A DNA stretch of 64,000 bases from Mycolicibacterium hodleri. Its GTDB lineage: Bacteria > Actinomycetota > Actinomycetes > Mycobacteriales > Mycobacteriaceae. Below, piece after piece: positions 27,151-36,279 of this stretch. Within the stretch, counting starts at the first letter, position 1. Each line of letters begins with the position of its first letter. The notes beneath the pieces are model-generated. The model saw only the letters and a list, made by a program, of their open reading frames with translations. It did not search any database and was not told the origin of the DNA. Where the stretch lies: assembly GCF_025822245.1 (NCBI RefSeq), contig NZ_JACKTL010000068.1:26414-90413 (forward strand), read 5' to 3'. Position numbers and translations under genes: made by a program.

Positions 27151-28290
27151 ATGAGTTCGACCGACACCCACGCCGACGTCCTCGTCGTCGGTGGCGGCAT
27201 CGCCGGGCTGTCGGCGGCCTACGAACTCTCGCGCACGCTGCGGGTCACGGTGCTCGAGATGGAGCCGACGCTGGCGTATCACACGACGGGCCGGTCAGCC
27301 GCCACGTTCCTGGAAACCTATGGCGGCCAACAGATTCGGGCCCTCACGACGGGTAGCCGGGCGTTCTTCGCCGACCCGCCCGAGGTGTTCGAGTCCGAGC
27401 TGATGACGCCGCGGCCGTCCCTACAGTTCGCGACCACGGGGCGTGCCGCGGTGATCGAGCGGATGCACGCCGCCGTCCTGGGACAGGTGGCCGACGCCGA
27501 ACTGCTCGACGGCGACCAGTGCCGCGAGCTGTTCCCGTTGCTGCGACCCGAGGTCGTCGAACGCGGAATGTACGAACCGCGGGCGATGGCGCTCGACGTG
27601 TCGGCCCTGCACCAGGGCTACGTGCGCGGGGCGCGCCGCAACGGAGCCGAGATCGTCCGGACCGCCCGGGTGGTGTCGCTGCAGCGGCTGGGGGACACGT
27701 GGACCGCGACCACCGCCGACGGAGGCAGTCATCGGGCGCCGGTGGTGGTCGACGCCGCGGGCGCGTGGGCCGACGTGGTGGCCGCCGCGGCCGGGGTGCG
27801 GCCCGTCGGGTTGGCGCCACTGCGGCGCACGATCTTCATGGTCCACTCCCCGCTGGGTGAGAGGAGCCGCGAGCTGCCCAACTGCAGCGACGTCGACCAG
27901 TCCTTCTACGTCAAGACGGCAGGGACGCAGTTCTTGTGCTCACCCGCCGACGAGACGCCATGCCCGCCGAGTGACGCCAAACCAGACGAGCTCGAAATCG
28001 CAAGGGCCATCGAGGCGATCAACGCCACGACGACGATCGGGGTGCGCGGCATCGGTGCGTCCTGGGCCGGTCTGCGCACGTTCGCGCCGGACCGCGACTT
28101 CGTCGTCGGCGAGGACGCCGACGCCCCGGGCTTCTTCTGGCTCGCGGGGCAGGGCGGCTACGGGATCCAGACGGCTCCGGCGACCGCCCGGCTGGCCGCG
28201 GCCCTGGTGCTCGGTGAACCGGTTCCGGCGGACCTGGCCGCCCGTGGGCTCGACGTCACGCGTCTGGCACCGGCTCGCCTTCGGTCATGA
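27151..28290 (+). CDS. FAD-dependent D-amino-acid-oxidase-family protein
   Basis: A 379-residue DAO-family flavoprotein with N-terminal VVGGGIAGLSAAYEL (about residues 11-25), a second FAD-contact segment TTGRSAATF, and the C-terminal GFFWLAGQGGYGIQTAP motif typical of glycine-oxidase and D-amino-acid dehydrogenase-like enzymes. It probably oxidises a secondary or D-amine or an amino acid. ATG 27151 is chosen from the FAD motif position. Its end overlaps the convergent marR gene by 35 bases. Confidence 0.83.
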   Translation: MSSTDTHADVLVVGGGIAGLSAAYELSRTLRVTVLEMEPTLAYHTTGRSAATFLETYGGQQIRALTTGSRAFFADPPEVFESELMTPRPSLQFATTGRAAVIERMHAAVLGQVADAELLDGDQCRELFPLLRPEVVERGMYEPRAMALDVSALHQGYVRGARRNGAEIVRTARVVSLQRLGDTWTATTADGGSHRAPVVVDAAGAWADVVAAAAGVRPVGLAPLRRTIFMVHSPLGERSRELPNCSDVDQSFYVKTAGTQFLCSPADETPCPPSDAKPDELEIARAIEAINATTTIGVRGIGASWAGLRTFAPDRDFVVGEDADAPGFFWLAGQGGYGIQTAPATARLAAALVLGEPVPADLAARGLDVTRLAPARLRS

Positions 28291-28750
28291 CGCCGACGAG
28301 TTGATCGAAGAAGGAGCAGACGGCCTTCTGCTGCGCGGAGGGCAGCGCGTGTCCGACGTCGTCCAGCGCGCGCACGATCGGTGCCCACGTGTCGAAGAGC
28401 AGGTCGACCGCGTGGGGCAACACCCGCACGGTGACCCGCCGGCGGTCGTCGACGTCGCGGACGCGTTCGAGCAACCCGTCGGACTCGAGGCGGTCCAGCA
28501 GCACCGTCACCGAGGCCGACCGCAGGTCGAGTCGTCGGCCCAACTCGGTGGGTCCCATCGGGCCGTGGACGTCGAGCAGTCGCAGGGCTTGCATGTCGGT
28601 CGCGTTGAGACCCATCCGCCGCGCCTGCCGCCGCTGAAGTTCGTCGTGGGCTTCCAGGAAGCCGCGCATGGCGATCGTCGGCCCGCTCAGGTTGGCCAGC
28701 CAGTGGCCGGTCGCGTCGCGCTCGTGTTTCACGTCGCCCTTCGGTTTCAC
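28256..28750 (-). CDS. MarR-family transcriptional regulator
   Basis: A 164-residue winged-helix MarR protein. The recognition helix region is DLRSASVTVLLDRLES and the wing is DVDDRRRVTVRV. It diverges from the FAD monooxygenase gene at 28832, with an AT-rich inverted repeat between them, so it probably represses that gene (and possibly the MFS exporter beyond it) until an aromatic or phenolic ligand appears. The ligand is unknown. Confidence 0.86.
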   Translation of the reverse strand: MKPKGDVKHERDATGHWLANLSGPTIAMRGFLEAHDELQRRQARRMGLNATDMQALRLLDVHGPMGPTELGRRLDLRSASVTVLLDRLESDGLLERVRDVDDRRRVTVRVLPHAVDLLFDTWAPIVRALDDVGHALPSAQQKAVCSFFDQLVGVMTEGEPVPDA

Positions 28751-28787
28751 GCAGCCCTCCCGTGGGCAGATACTTCACAGAACGTGT

Positions 28788-28807
28788 ATTACGGTATTCT
28801 AGGTAAT
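28788..28807. promoter_or_regulatory. Candidate MarR operator, monooxygenase promoter
   Basis: ATTAC (28788-28792) and GTAAT (28803-28807) form an inverted repeat with a 10-base AT-rich centre, in the 81-base gap between the marR gene and the monooxygenase. AT content is far above the surroundings. Confidence 0.42.
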
Positions 28808-28831
28808 CCTCTCAGATTGGACATCCATCTC

Positions 28832-30049
28832 GTGACTCGCCACGCCGTCATCTCCGGTTCGGGTATCGCCGGACCCGCCCTGGCCCACCAACTGGCCGCC
28901 AGGGGTTGGCGGACCACCGTCCTCGAGCGCTTCGCCGCGGCCCGTAGCGAGGGCCAGAACGTCGACGTGCGGGGCACCGCCCGTGAGGTGGTGCGCCGCA
29001 TGGGCATCGAGGCCGACGTGCGGGCCGCGAACACCGGTGAGGTCGGCATGCGCTTCGTCGATGCCGACGGCTCACCGGTGGCGTCGTACCCGATGAGCGG
29101 ACCCGGTGAATCCGACGGTCCCACCGCCGAATTGGAGATCTTGCGGGGCGAGCTGTCCCGGATTCTGATCGAGCACACCCGCGGGAGCAGCGACTACCGC
29201 TTCGGCACGCGGATCGCCGACCTCACCGATCGCGGCGACCACGTCTCGGTTGCGCTCGACGACGGGACGAGCGTCGACGCCGACGTCGTCGTGATCGCCG
29301 AGGGGCTGCGCTCGACCTCGCGACGCTTCGTCACCCCGACCCAGGTCAACGACCTCGGCATGTACTTCGCCTACGTCACCGTCCCGCGCCTGGCCTCCGA
29401 CGACCAGTGGTGGAACTGGCAGCACGCCCCCGGCTCGCTGGCCGTGCACGTCCGGCCCGACAACCTCGGAACGTCAAGGGCCGTACTGACGTTCATCACG
29501 GACGTGCGGGGCCTCGAGGACCTCGACCGCGCCGACCAGGTCGCCATCCTGCGCCGCACCTTCGCCGACGTCGGCGGCGTCGCGCCGCGCGTCCTGGCCG
29601 CCCTCGACGACGCGCCGCTGTACTTCGACGCCCTCGGTCAGGTGAGCTCGTCGCAGTGGACCAAGGGGCGCGTCGCGCTTCTCGGCGACGCCGCGTACAC
29701 CAACGCGACCTTCGGCGGGGGCGGCACCAGCCTGGGGTTGATCGGCGCCTACGTGCTCGCCGGTGAACTCTCCCGTGGCGACGACGACCGGGCCGCCCTG
29801 GCGCGCTACGAGCAGCTGATGCGTCCACACGTCGAATCCGCTGCACCACAGGCGATCATGAAGACCATCCGGCGTGCCAACCCGCGCACCGAGGCCGGCA
29901 TCCGGGCCTTGCACGCCGGTGCGCGGGTCGCGGCGGGCCCCGTCGGTCGGGGTGCGATGAAGCTGGCCGGCAAGCGATTGGTCCGCGTGGCGGCCGACGA
30001 CCTGCGCCTGCCCGACTATCCGGACGCGGTGGTGCACCGCGTCGGGTGA
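28832..30049 (+). CDS. FAD-dependent aromatic monooxygenase family protein
   Basis: A 405-residue single-component flavin monooxygenase (PHBH/TetX-like group). It has the N-terminal GSGIAGPALAHQL (about residues 9-21), an internal DVVVIAEG(L)RS segment matching the DG-type motif, and the GD motif in RVALLGDAAY. Enzymes of this group hydroxylate or inactivate aromatic compounds, including tetracyclines and rifamycins, but nothing here fixes the substrate. Start is GTG 28832 at the beginning of homology. The MFS exporter begins 13 bases after its stop, so the two are probably co-transcribed. Confidence 0.87.
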   Translation: MTRHAVISGSGIAGPALAHQLAARGWRTTVLERFAAARSEGQNVDVRGTAREVVRRMGIEADVRAANTGEVGMRFVDADGSPVASYPMSGPGESDGPTAELEILRGELSRILIEHTRGSSDYRFGTRIADLTDRGDHVSVALDDGTSVDADVVVIAEGLRSTSRRFVTPTQVNDLGMYFAYVTVPRLASDDQWWNWQHAPGSLAVHVRPDNLGTSRAVLTFITDVRGLEDLDRADQVAILRRTFADVGGVAPRVLAALDDAPLYFDALGQVSSSQWTKGRVALLGDAAYTNATFGGGGTSLGLIGAYVLAGELSRGDDDRAALARYEQLMRPHVESAAPQAIMKTIRRANPRTEAGIRALHAGARVAAGPVGRGAMKLAGKRLVRVAADDLRLPDYPDAVVHRVG

Positions 30050-30061
30050 CACCTGACTACG

Positions 30062-31471
30062 GTGACAGCCGTGTCGTCACCCGAATCGTCCGAAGAACCG
30101 GCGCCGTTCCCGCGGGGGATGGCGCTGCTGGTGGCCGGCGCGTTCTTCATGGAGATCGTCGACGCCACGATCATCACCCCGGCGATACCGCTGATCGCGT
30201 CGTCGTTCGGGGTCGACCCGGTGGACGTGAACCTCGCGATCTCGGCCTACCTCGTCACGCTCGCGGTGCTCATCCCGGCCTGCGGATGGGTCGCCGGCCG
30301 CTTCGGTGCCCGGCCGGTCTTCGCCGCCGCCATCGCGATCTTCACCCTGGCGTCGATCGGGTGCGCGCTCAGCGTCAGCCTGCCGATGCTCGTCGGGATG
30401 CGCATCCTGCAGGGCGTCGGCGGCGCTATGATGGTGCCCGTCGGCCGACTCGCGGTGCTACGCGTCAGCGGCAAGGCCAACCTGGTAAGGACGATCGCAC
30501 TGTTGACGTGGCCCGCGCTGGCGGCGCCGGTGCTCGCCCCGGTCCTCGGCGGCGCGATCGCCACCCTTGGCTCCTGGCGCTGGATCTTCTTCGTCAACAT
30601 CCCGATCGGCGTCGTCGGCTTCCTGTTGTCGCTCAAGCTGATTCGTGGCGAGCGGGATGCGGTGCCGCGGCCGTTGGACTGGCGGGGGCTCGTCGTTCTC
30701 GGGTCGGGCATCGCGGCGGCCCTGATGGCGCTGGAGAGCATCCGGGTCGCCGGCACCGACTGGCTGGTCGTTGCCGTTGGCGGTGGGGCGGCCGCCGTGC
30801 TGCTGACCGCCGCGGGCTGGCATCTGCTGCGCACCCGTCATCCACTGATCGAACTGCGGGTGCTGCGGGTGCCGACCCTGCGCATCACGGTGACCGCCGG
30901 ATCGCTGTACCGCCTGGTGATCACCGCGGTGCCGTTCCTGTTGCCGCTGCAGTTCCAACTGGTCTTCGGCTGGACGCCGTTCGTCTCGGGTCTGTTGGTC
31001 GCGGTGCTGTTCGCCGGGAACATCGCGATCAAGCCGGCGACGACGCCGTTGATGCGGCACTTCGGGATTCGTCGGGTGCTCATCGTCAACGGCGTGCTCT
31101 CGGTGGGCTGCTACGGGCTGCTCGCGAGCCTGGGCCCCACGATGCCGATCGCCGTCATCGCGGTGGTCCTGTTCGTCAGCGGCATGCTGCGATCGGTCGG
31201 CTTCACCGCCTACGTCACGCTCGCCTTCTCCGACGTCGGCGGTGACCGTCTGACCCACGCGAACACCCTCAACGCGGCGGTGCAGGAACTTGCCTCAGGT
31301 CTTGGAATCGCCGTCGCGGCACTGCTGCTGAGCACGTTGACTCCGCTGGCGGCGACCCCGCACACCGCCTACGCGTGGACCTTCCTGGTCCTCGGTGCGC
31401 TGATGGCGGTCACCGTGGTCGAGTCCTTCCGGTTGCCGCGGGATGCGGCCACCGAGGTGACCGCCGGCTAG
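30062..31471 (+). CDS. DHA2-type MFS multidrug/metabolite exporter
   Basis: A 469-residue MFS transporter with about 14 predicted membrane helices. The motif A-like loop GWVAGRFGARPVF and motif C-like APVLAPVLGG mark it as an antiporter of the DHA2 family. Coupling to a MarR-controlled FAD monooxygenase suggests a modify-and-export response to a toxic aromatic compound, which is inference. Start is GTG 30062. A short hairpin at 31590 may end its transcript. Confidence 0.88.
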   Translation: MTAVSSPESSEEPAPFPRGMALLVAGAFFMEIVDATIITPAIPLIASSFGVDPVDVNLAISAYLVTLAVLIPACGWVAGRFGARPVFAAAIAIFTLASIGCALSVSLPMLVGMRILQGVGGAMMVPVGRLAVLRVSGKANLVRTIALLTWPALAAPVLAPVLGGAIATLGSWRWIFFVNIPIGVVGFLLSLKLIRGERDAVPRPLDWRGLVVLGSGIAAALMALESIRVAGTDWLVVAVGGGAAAVLLTAAGWHLLRTRHPLIELRVLRVPTLRITVTAGSLYRLVITAVPFLLPLQFQLVFGWTPFVSGLLVAVLFAGNIAIKPATTPLMRHFGIRRVLIVNGVLSVGCYGLLASLGPTMPIAVIAVVLFVSGMLRSVGFTAYVTLAFSDVGGDRLTHANTLNAAVQELASGLGIAVAALLLSTLTPLAATPHTAYAWTFLVLGALMAVTVVESFRLPRDAATEVTAG

Positions 31472-31589
31472 CGGCCTCCCCGTGACGCCGAGCGGCCACT
31501 TGCGGTGGCGTAGCGCGCTCGCAGTGAAATCGCAGGCGACTCACAGGATTCCGTCCGGTCGTCCCTCGGCGAGGGTGGCCCGTCGGGCG

Positions 31590-31609
31590 TGACGCCTGCT
31601 TTGGCGTCA
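31590..31609 (+). terminator. Small hairpin in the MFS/cyclase gap
   Basis: TGACGCC (31590-31596), a 6-base loop, and GGCGTCA (31603-31609) form a 7-bp stem followed by ATTTGG. It may terminate the MFS transcript. The 231-base gap 31472-31702 otherwise shows no gene. Confidence 0.35.
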
Positions 31610-31702
31610 ATTTGGTAAACCCACCGACGTCGGCGGTCCGGGCAATCGGCGCGGTAGTAGTGTCCGCCGCGAGACCGCCGCGAGAATGCGACCGGCGAAG
31701 GG

Positions 31703-33901
31703 ATGCCCATGTTAGAACTAGCCGAGCCGGATGCTTCCGAGGTAGACGTTCCCGACGAGCCAAAGCCGCAGAGGTTCGAGCGATTTCAGCGTCGGCGTCT
31801 GCTGGCCAAGGTCAGCATTCAGTCCAAACTCGTCGTGATGATGGTGATGTGCACCATCGTGGCGGCGGCCGTGGTCGGCATCATCGGGTTCCAGGCGGGT
31901 CGAAGCTCGCTGCGGGACTCGGTGTTCAACCGGCTCACCGAAGTACGCGAGTCGCAGTCCCGCTCTCTGCAAAACGAGCTGACGGACCTGAAGAACTCGA
32001 TGATCGTCTACACCCGCGGCGCGACCACCCGCAACGCGCTTGCCGCCTTCACCGCCGGCTTCGACCAACTGCAGAACCAGCCGATCAGCCCGGCGCAATC
32101 GCAGTCGATCACCGACTACTACGACGACGTCTTCATCAAGCAGGTCGAGCAGTACAGCGGCACCAAGCTCAACGCCGAACAGTTGATCCCGACGAGCAAC
32201 GCGCAGCGCTACCTTCAGGCCAACTACACGGCGCAACGCAAGTCCGACGACGTGGCCGTCACGATCGACGACGCTCACGACGGCAGCGCCTGGTCGGCCG
32301 CCAATGCCGAGTACCAGGACTTCTTCCGCGAGATCGTCAACCGCTTCGAGTTCGAGGACGCGATGTTGCTCGACACGCAGGGGAACATGGTCTACACCGC
32401 CTACAAGGACGTCGACCTCGGCACCAACATCTTGACCGGGCCCTACAGCGGATCCAAGCTCCGCGGAGCCTACGAGAAGGCCATGTCGTCGAACGCGCTC
32501 GACTACGTCGGCTTCACCGACTTCGAGATCTACCAGCCGGCGGAGAATGTTCCGACCGCGTGGATGGTCACCCCGGTGGTGGCCAACGGACGTGTTCAGG
32601 GCGTGCTGGCGCTGCAGTTCCCCGCCACCAAGATCAACCGGCTCATGACGTTCGACAAGCATTGGGCGGCATCGGGTCTCGGTGACACGGGGGAGACGTT
32701 CCTGGTCGGTCCGGATGACCTGATGCGCTCGGACTCCAGAATCTTCGTCGAAGATCCGCAGACCTACCGCAGCGAGGTCGTCGCGGCGGGAACCCCGGCC
32801 GACGTGGCCGACCGAGCCATCCGACTGGGCGGAACCACTCTGGTGCAGCCCGTCCCGTCGGAGGCCACCACCGACGCCGAGCGAGGCGAGTCGGGGACGT
32901 TGATCACCACCGACTACCTGGGAAACGAGACCCTGCAGGCCTATGCCCCGGTGGTGATCCCCGACTCCGAGATTCACTGGGCCATCGTGGCAAAGGTCGA
33001 CACCGCCGAGGCGTTCGCGAGGGAGGCGACGTTCACCAAGACGATGGTGTTGGCGACGGTCGGGATCATCTTCGTGGTCTGCGTGGCCTCGGTGTTCCTG
33101 GCGCAGCTGTTCGTGCGGCCGATCCGCCGGCTGGAGACCGGGGCGAGACGGATCGGCGGGGGTGACTACAGCGTGAGCATCCCGGTGGAGACTCGAGACG
33201 AGATCGGCGATCTGACCAAGGCATTCAACGAGATGAGCAGGAGCCTCACCGTCAAGGAAGAGCTCCTGAACGCGCAGCGCAAGGAGAACGACCAGCTGCT
33301 GGCGTTGCTGATGCCAGAACCCGTCGTCGAGCGCTACCGCCAGGGTGAGGAGATTCCTCCCGAGGAGCATCAGGACGTCTCGGTGATCTTCGCCGACGTG
33401 ATGGGCCTGGACCGACTTCAGGCCGAGCTGACGTCGGAACGGTCGCTGGCCATCGTCGACGAGATCGAACGCCAATTCGACGCGGCGGCAGACAGTCTCG
33501 GTATCGAGCGGATTCGCGGTATCCGCAACGGCTACCTGGGCAGCTGCGGTCTGAACGTGCCGCGGCTGGACAACGTGCGTCGCACGGTGGAATTCGCCGT
33601 GGAGTGTCAGCGGATCGTCGACCGGTTCAACGGCGAGACCGGTAGCGGCCTCGGCCTGCGTGCGGGTATCGACACCGGCACGGTCAGCAGCGGGCTCAGC
33701 GGCCGGATGTCCGTCGTCTACGACATGTGGGGTGCGGCGGTCAACATCGCGTACCAGGTCAAGAGCGGTTCCAAACAACCCGGCATCGACGTCACCAACC
33801 CCGTCTACGAGGCGGTGCGGGACACGATCAACTTCAGCCCCGCCGGGACCGTCGTCGTCGACGGGCGGGAACAACCCATCTGGCGTCTGGAGAATCGTTG
33901 A
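31703..33901 (+). CDS. Cache-HAMP-cyclase homology protein with degenerate catalytic site
   Basis: A 732-residue membrane protein: cytoplasmic tail, helix (about 40-62), large extracytoplasmic Cache-like sensor (about 70-440), second helix (about 445-468), HAMP, and a class III nucleotidyl-cyclase domain (about 550-730). Layout and neighbour match M. tuberculosis Rv2435c. The first metal Asp is present (Asp565 in FADVMG), but the usual GD aspartate is Asn609 (IRNGYL), the substrate Lys position is Arg603, and the transition-state Arg is Gln685 in VNIAYQ although Asn681 remains. Catalysis is therefore doubtful; it may act as a pseudocyclase regulator. An ATG at 31709 has better spacing from GAAGGG than the ATG at 31703. 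It overlaps the channel gene by one base. Confidence 0.85.
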   Translation: MPMLELAEPDASEVDVPDEPKPQRFERFQRRRLLAKVSIQSKLVVMMVMCTIVAAAVVGIIGFQAGRSSLRDSVFNRLTEVRESQSRSLQNELTDLKNSMIVYTRGATTRNALAAFTAGFDQLQNQPISPAQSQSITDYYDDVFIKQVEQYSGTKLNAEQLIPTSNAQRYLQANYTAQRKSDDVAVTIDDAHDGSAWSAANAEYQDFFREIVNRFEFEDAMLLDTQGNMVYTAYKDVDLGTNILTGPYSGSKLRGAYEKAMSSNALDYVGFTDFEIYQPAENVPTAWMVTPVVANGRVQGVLALQFPATKINRLMTFDKHWAASGLGDTGETFLVGPDDLMRSDSRIFVEDPQTYRSEVVAAGTPADVADRAIRLGGTTLVQPVPSEATTDAERGESGTLITTDYLGNETLQAYAPVVIPDSEIHWAIVAKVDTAEAFAREATFTKTMVLATVGIIFVVCVASVFLAQLFVRPIRRLETGARRIGGGDYSVSIPVETRDEIGDLTKAFNEMSRSLTVKEELLNAQRKENDQLLALLMPEPVVERYRQGEEIPPEEHQDVSVIFADVMGLDRLQAELTSERSLAIVDEIERQFDAAADSLGIERIRGIRNGYLGSCGLNVPRLDNVRRTVEFAVECQRIVDRFNGETGSGLGLRAGIDTGTVSSGLSGRMSVVYDMWGAAVNIAYQVKSGSKQPGIDVTNPVYEAVRDTINFSPAGTVVVDGREQPIWRLENR

Positions 33902-35304
33902 TGGCCAACGTCTTTGGTTCGTCGTGGTTCTACTGGGCGGTGGGGATCGCCATCGGACTGCCCGTCGGGCTGGTGGCACTCACCGAATGGCAGCACGCGT
34001 TGGTCAGGAAGGAGAGCTTCCTGGTCCGGCCGGTCACGCTGCTGCGCAACTACCTGCTTCCGCTTGGCGCGCTGCTGCTCCTGCTCACCGAGGCCAAGCA
34101 GGTGCCCGCCGGCACCACGCCGGTGCGCATGGTCGCCACCCTGTTCGCGTTCGTCGTCCTCATCCTGCTGCTGTCGGGGGTCAACGCCACCCTGTTCCAG
34201 GGTGCGCCCGCGGGGACGTGGCGAAAGCGGGTTCCGACGATCTTCATCGACGTCGGGCGGTTCCTGGTCATCGCCGTCGGCCTGGCGATGATCTTCTCCC
34301 TCATCTGGGGTGCCAACGTCAGGGGTCTGTTCACCGCGCTGGGCGTCACGTCCATCGTCATCGGCCTCACGCTGCAGAACTCGGTCGGTCAGATCATCTC
34401 GGGTCTGCTGATGCTCTTCGAGCAGCCGTTTCAGCTGGGGGACTGGCTGGAAACCCCGGCGGCGCGTGGGCGCGTCGTCGAAGTCAACTGGCGCGCAGTG
34501 CATCTCGAGACCAGCACGGGTCTGCAGATCACGCCGAACTCGGTCCTGGCGGGAGCGTCGTTCACGAACCTGAGTCGGCCCACCAGCAAGCACAAGCTGG
34601 CGGTGACGACGGTCTTCTCGCTCGACGACCCGCCCAACCGGGTGTGCGCCATGCTGGCGCGGGTGGCCGCCGATCTGCCGCAGCGGCGCCCCGACGCAAC
34701 GGTGTCCGCGGCGCCGGCCGGCGGCCTGGAGTACCGCACCACCATTCCGCTGGTCTCACCCGCCGACGACGGTGCCGCGAAGAAGCTGTTCCTGGAATGG
34801 ATCTGGTACGCCGCCCGGCGCGAGGGCCTACACCTCGACGAGGCCGGCGAGGAGTACTCGACCCCCGGCCGGGTCGCCGACGCCGTGCACCGGGTGGTGG
34901 CCCCCACGCTCCGGCTCTCCGGGGACGATCAGACCGAGCTCATCCCGAACGCCACGCTCGAGCGGTACGGCGCCGGTGAGGTGATCCAGCGCTCCGGTGA
35001 GGTGCCGGACCGGATGTCGTTCATCGTCTCGGGACGCGTGCGGCTCACGGGCAAGGCCGACGACGGCGCGGAGATCTCGATCGGAACCCTCGACGAAGGT
35101 GGCTTCCTCGGTCAGAGCACGCTGACCCGACAGCCCGTGATCGGGAGCGCCCACGCCGTCGACGAGGTCACCGTCGTCCAGGTCGAGCGGGGGTCGGTGG
35201 AGATGATGGTGCAGCGAAACCCGTTGTTGCTGCAGGAGTTCGGTCGAGCCATCGAGGAGCGTAGGGCCAACGCACGCAAGGCGCTGGCCATGACGTCCGA
35301 CTAG
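33901..35304 (+). CDS. MscS-type mechanosensitive channel with cNMP-binding-like tail
   Basis: A 467-residue protein: N-terminal membrane helices (about five, to residue 165), an MscS core with SIVIGLTLQNSVGQIISGL and a beta domain (LGDWLETP, VEVNWRAVHLET), and a C-terminal cyclic-nucleotide-binding fold (about 350-455). It resembles M. tuberculosis Rv2434c and bacterial cNMP-gated MscS relatives. The phosphate-binding cassette is altered: Gln405 replaces the usual Glu after Gly, and Val413 sits where the conserved Arg is expected, so cAMP/cGMP binding is uncertain. The ATG overlaps the cyclase stop (TGATG), implying tight co-expression and perhaps a complex. Confidence 0.87.
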   Translation: MANVFGSSWFYWAVGIAIGLPVGLVALTEWQHALVRKESFLVRPVTLLRNYLLPLGALLLLLTEAKQVPAGTTPVRMVATLFAFVVLILLLSGVNATLFQGAPAGTWRKRVPTIFIDVGRFLVIAVGLAMIFSLIWGANVRGLFTALGVTSIVIGLTLQNSVGQIISGLLMLFEQPFQLGDWLETPAARGRVVEVNWRAVHLETSTGLQITPNSVLAGASFTNLSRPTSKHKLAVTTVFSLDDPPNRVCAMLARVAADLPQRRPDATVSAAPAGGLEYRTTIPLVSPADDGAAKKLFLEWIWYAARREGLHLDEAGEEYSTPGRVADAVHRVVAPTLRLSGDDQTELIPNATLERYGAGEVIQRSGEVPDRMSFIVSGRVRLTGKADDGAEISIGTLDEGGFLGQSTLTRQPVIGSAHAVDEVTVVQVERGSVEMMVQRNPLLLQEFGRAIEERRANARKALAMTSD

Positions 35305-35412
35305 CGGCCGTTGTCCCTCGCTCGTGAAACCTCTGCGGTTTCGCGGCTGATCTTCCGCAAAGGATTCACGACGGGCGCACCCGCGATGGTCACTGCTGCA
35401 CGGGGTACGGGC

Positions 35413-36279
35413 TCACGGCAGCAGTTCGCTGCGACGTTGCTCCTCCCACAGCGCCATTCGCGTGCGCGCCGGCTCCCCGACCGCGTCCATCACCAGCGGG
35501 ATGAGGAGCTCGGTGAGCAGGAAGCCCGCCGCCATGCTCTGGTAGGTGGTGCCCACCGTGCTCGACGCCGTCAGCACGACCTCGGCCTCGGGGGCGACCG
35601 GGCAGGCCAGATCGTCGGTGACGAGCAGTACCGTCGCACCCGCCCGGTGCACCCGAGCGGCCAGCTCGGCGGCGCTGCGCTGATACCGGTGATAGTCGAA
35701 CAGCATGACGACGTCGCGGCGGGTCAGCTCGATCATGGTGCCCAGGTCGCGTCCGCTGGGGTCGGCGAGCAACCGCACGCCCGGCCGCAACTGCTCCAGA
35801 TGTGCGGCGAGATGCATGGCCAGCAGATGCGAGAACCGCCCGCCGTGCAGGTGTAACGGCCGGCTGGTGTCGGCCAGCAGTGCGACCGCCGCCTCGACCG
35901 CGGGCGCCGGCATCTGCGCCAGCGTCTCCTCGGCCCGTTCGTTCTGTGCGTGGGCCTGGTGCAGCAGGCGGTCCAGGGGGCCTGCGTCGGCGTCCGCACC
36001 GGCGGGGGTCGTGGGCAGCCGGGTGATCGGTCCGTTGGACAGGGCCGTCAGCTCGGCGCGCAGGGCGACCTGCAGGTCGGTGAACCCTTCGTAGCCAAGG
36101 GTTTGCGCGAATCGGAGCACGGTCGGCGGGCTCACCTCGGCGCGTTCGGCCAGTCGGGCCGCGCTGGCCAGCCCGGCGCTCGGATAGTCCGCGAGCAGCG
36201 CCCGGCCGACCCGGCGCTCGGCCTTGCTCAGCGACGGTAGGGCGGCGCCGGCGCGCGCGGCCACGGTCTCGTCGGTCAC
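35413..36279 (-). CDS. RpiR/MurR-family regulator (HTH-SIS)
   Basis: A 288-residue RpiR-type regulator: N-terminal HTH_6 domain (about 1-80, with LAERAEVSPPTVLRFAQTLG) and a C-terminal SIS-like ligand domain (about 125-265). The family usually binds phosphosugars or amino sugars, but this subgroup also controls amino acid or amine operons. Its GTG start overlaps the stop of the amidotransferase gene (GTGA), so the pair is an operon divergent from the ligase-permease operon at 37256. It most likely regulates both directions. Confidence 0.87.
   Translation of the reverse strand: MTDETVAARAGAALPSLSKAERRVGRALLADYPSAGLASAARLAERAEVSPPTVLRFAQTLGYEGFTDLQVALRAELTALSNGPITRLPTTPAGADADAGPLDRLLHQAHAQNERAEETLAQMPAPAVEAAVALLADTSRPLHLHGGRFSHLLAMHLAAHLEQLRPGVRLLADPSGRDLGTMIELTRRDVVMLFDYHRYQRSAAELAARVHRAGATVLLVTDDLACPVAPEAEVVLTASSTVGTTYQSMAAGFLLTELLIPLVMDAVGEPARTRMALWEEQRRSELLP

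Noticed and set aside
31472..31702. Possible small RNA or regulatory leader before the cyclase-like gene
   Set aside because: Only a 7-bp hairpin near 31590 is visible; nothing else separates it from ordinary intergenic DNA.
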